Shown in pieces: positions 63,594 through 64,000 of a DNA stretch of 64,000 nucleotides. Position 1 is the first letter of the stretch. Each line of letters begins with the position of its first letter. The notes under the pieces were generated by a model. It saw only the letters and a list, made by a program, of their open reading frames with translations. It searched no databases and was not told the origin of the DNA. Where the stretch lies: contig NZ_FMAD01000007.1 in assembly GCF_900094595.1 (NCBI RefSeq), positions 1 through 64,000 of the forward strand. The letters are read 5' to 3'. The position numbers were made by a program, and so were the translations under genes. Source of the DNA: Cupriavidus alkaliphilus (GTDB lineage Bacteria > Pseudomonadota > Gammaproteobacteria > Burkholderiales > Burkholderiaceae).

Positions 63594-64000
63594 TCAGCGC
63601 GCTTGCGCGAACAGCATCGCCAGCGCGTCGCCGATGCGCTCCGCCATCAGCCCGGCCGCGGCGCTGAGCTGGCCGCCGGCGCGCGCCACCAGCGTCAGCG
63701 TCTGGCCCTGCAGGTGGCGGTCGCGCAACGGCACGTACACCAGGGCCTGGCGTGCGCGCTCCTCCATCACATCGAGCGGGTTCAGCAGCGCAATGCCGGT
63801 CCCCAGCAGCACCAGTTGCCGGATCAGCACGGTCGAGGTCGATTCCGCCACCGGCGAGACCTCGATCGCATTGCGCGCAAAGGCCGCATCGAGGAGGCCG
63901 CGGATCGACAGGGAGGGTGCCGGCAGGATCAGCGGATAGCCGACGCACTCGCTCAGCAGCACCGATGGCCGCGCCGCCAGCGCATGGCCAGGCGGCACCA
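63594..64000 (-). CDS. LysR-type regulator (C-terminal part only)
   Basis: The last 135 codons of a LysR substrate-binding domain, running off the right end of the window. It reads PPGHALAARPSVLLSECVGYPLILPAPSLSIRG then LLGTGIALLNPLDVM. The DNA-binding domain lies outside. It is upstream of, and on the same strand as, the amidohydrolase gene with a 138-base gap, so co-transcription is possible. Confidence 0.85.
   Translation of the reverse strand, partial: VPPGHALAARPSVLLSECVGYPLILPAPSLSIRGLLDAAFARNAIEVSPVAESTSTVLIRQLVLLGTGIALLNPLDVMEERARQALVYVPLRDRHLQGQTLTLVARAGGQLSAAAGLMAERIGDALAMLFAQAR

Overview
The window is high-GC, gene-dense DNA from a betaproteobacterium of the Burkholderiaceae, almost certainly a Cupriavidus chromosome. 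The best single marker is a phasin gene that I recognise as closely matching PhaP1 of Cupriavidus necator (Ralstonia eutropha) H16, with palindromes placed like the known PhaR sites. The pdh gene order and the box benzoate cluster also fit. I see no prophage, insertion sequence, CRISPR array or integron.

Layout. 1-5.4 kb: the end of an ArnA-type epimerase gene, an Hsp20 pair, a LuxR regulator fused to an alpha/beta hydrolase, a small secreted repeat protein and the potassium transporter kup. 5.7-18.9 kb: a two-armed benzoate unit. The leftward arm runs bclA (benzoate-CoA ligase), an alpha/beta hydrolase and a five-gene branched-chain-type ABC transporter. The rightward arm runs boxR and boxCBA, the aerobic benzoyl-CoA epoxidation pathway. 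Related TGCA-containing elements lie in both control regions. 19.0-20.4 kb: an Xre/RES toxin-antitoxin pair and the initiator tRNA. 20.5-24 kb: housekeeping genes (NUDIX hydrolase, aat, bpt, pyrD). 24.4-27.2 kb: a TrpXYZ-like ABC transporter.

27.3-37.0 kb is a regulator-rich metabolic stretch. It holds an operon of ornithine cyclodeaminase-like, PhnD-like and TctC-like proteins with a divergent LysR regulator. Next come lutA-lutB with a small unknown protein in the slot where lutC might be expected, a divergent IclR regulator, and a GntR regulator with a D-2-hydroxyacid dehydrogenase. 37.1-42.7 kb: pbpG, nitroreductase, thioesterase, a DMT exporter, an HDAC-like deacetylase and phaP1. 43.0-50.1 kb: the pyruvate dehydrogenase operon aceE-aceF-(proteasome-like BPH)-lpdA. 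50.5-54.7 kb: a two-PAS sensor kinase with a FixJ-type regulator, and a CbiM-like membrane protein. 54.9-64 kb: folD, prlC, xthA, a MarR regulator, a SulP transporter, a DUF1488 protein, tRNA-Lys, an 8-oxoguanine deaminase-type amidohydrolase and a truncated LysR gene.

How the parts work together. Benzoate imported by the ABC system would be activated by the ligase, epoxidised by BoxA/BoxB and ring-cleaved by BoxC under BoxR control. The next enzyme, BoxD, is not encoded here. The lut and FAD-dehydrogenase genes point to lactate or 2-hydroxyacid oxidation to pyruvate, which the pyruvate dehydrogenase operon converts to acetyl-CoA. PhaP1 shows that polyhydroxybutyrate is a carbon sink. The most unusual elements are the Ntn-hydrolase gene inside the pdh operon, the lut operon without lutC, the orphan binding-protein operon and the BoxR operator layout.
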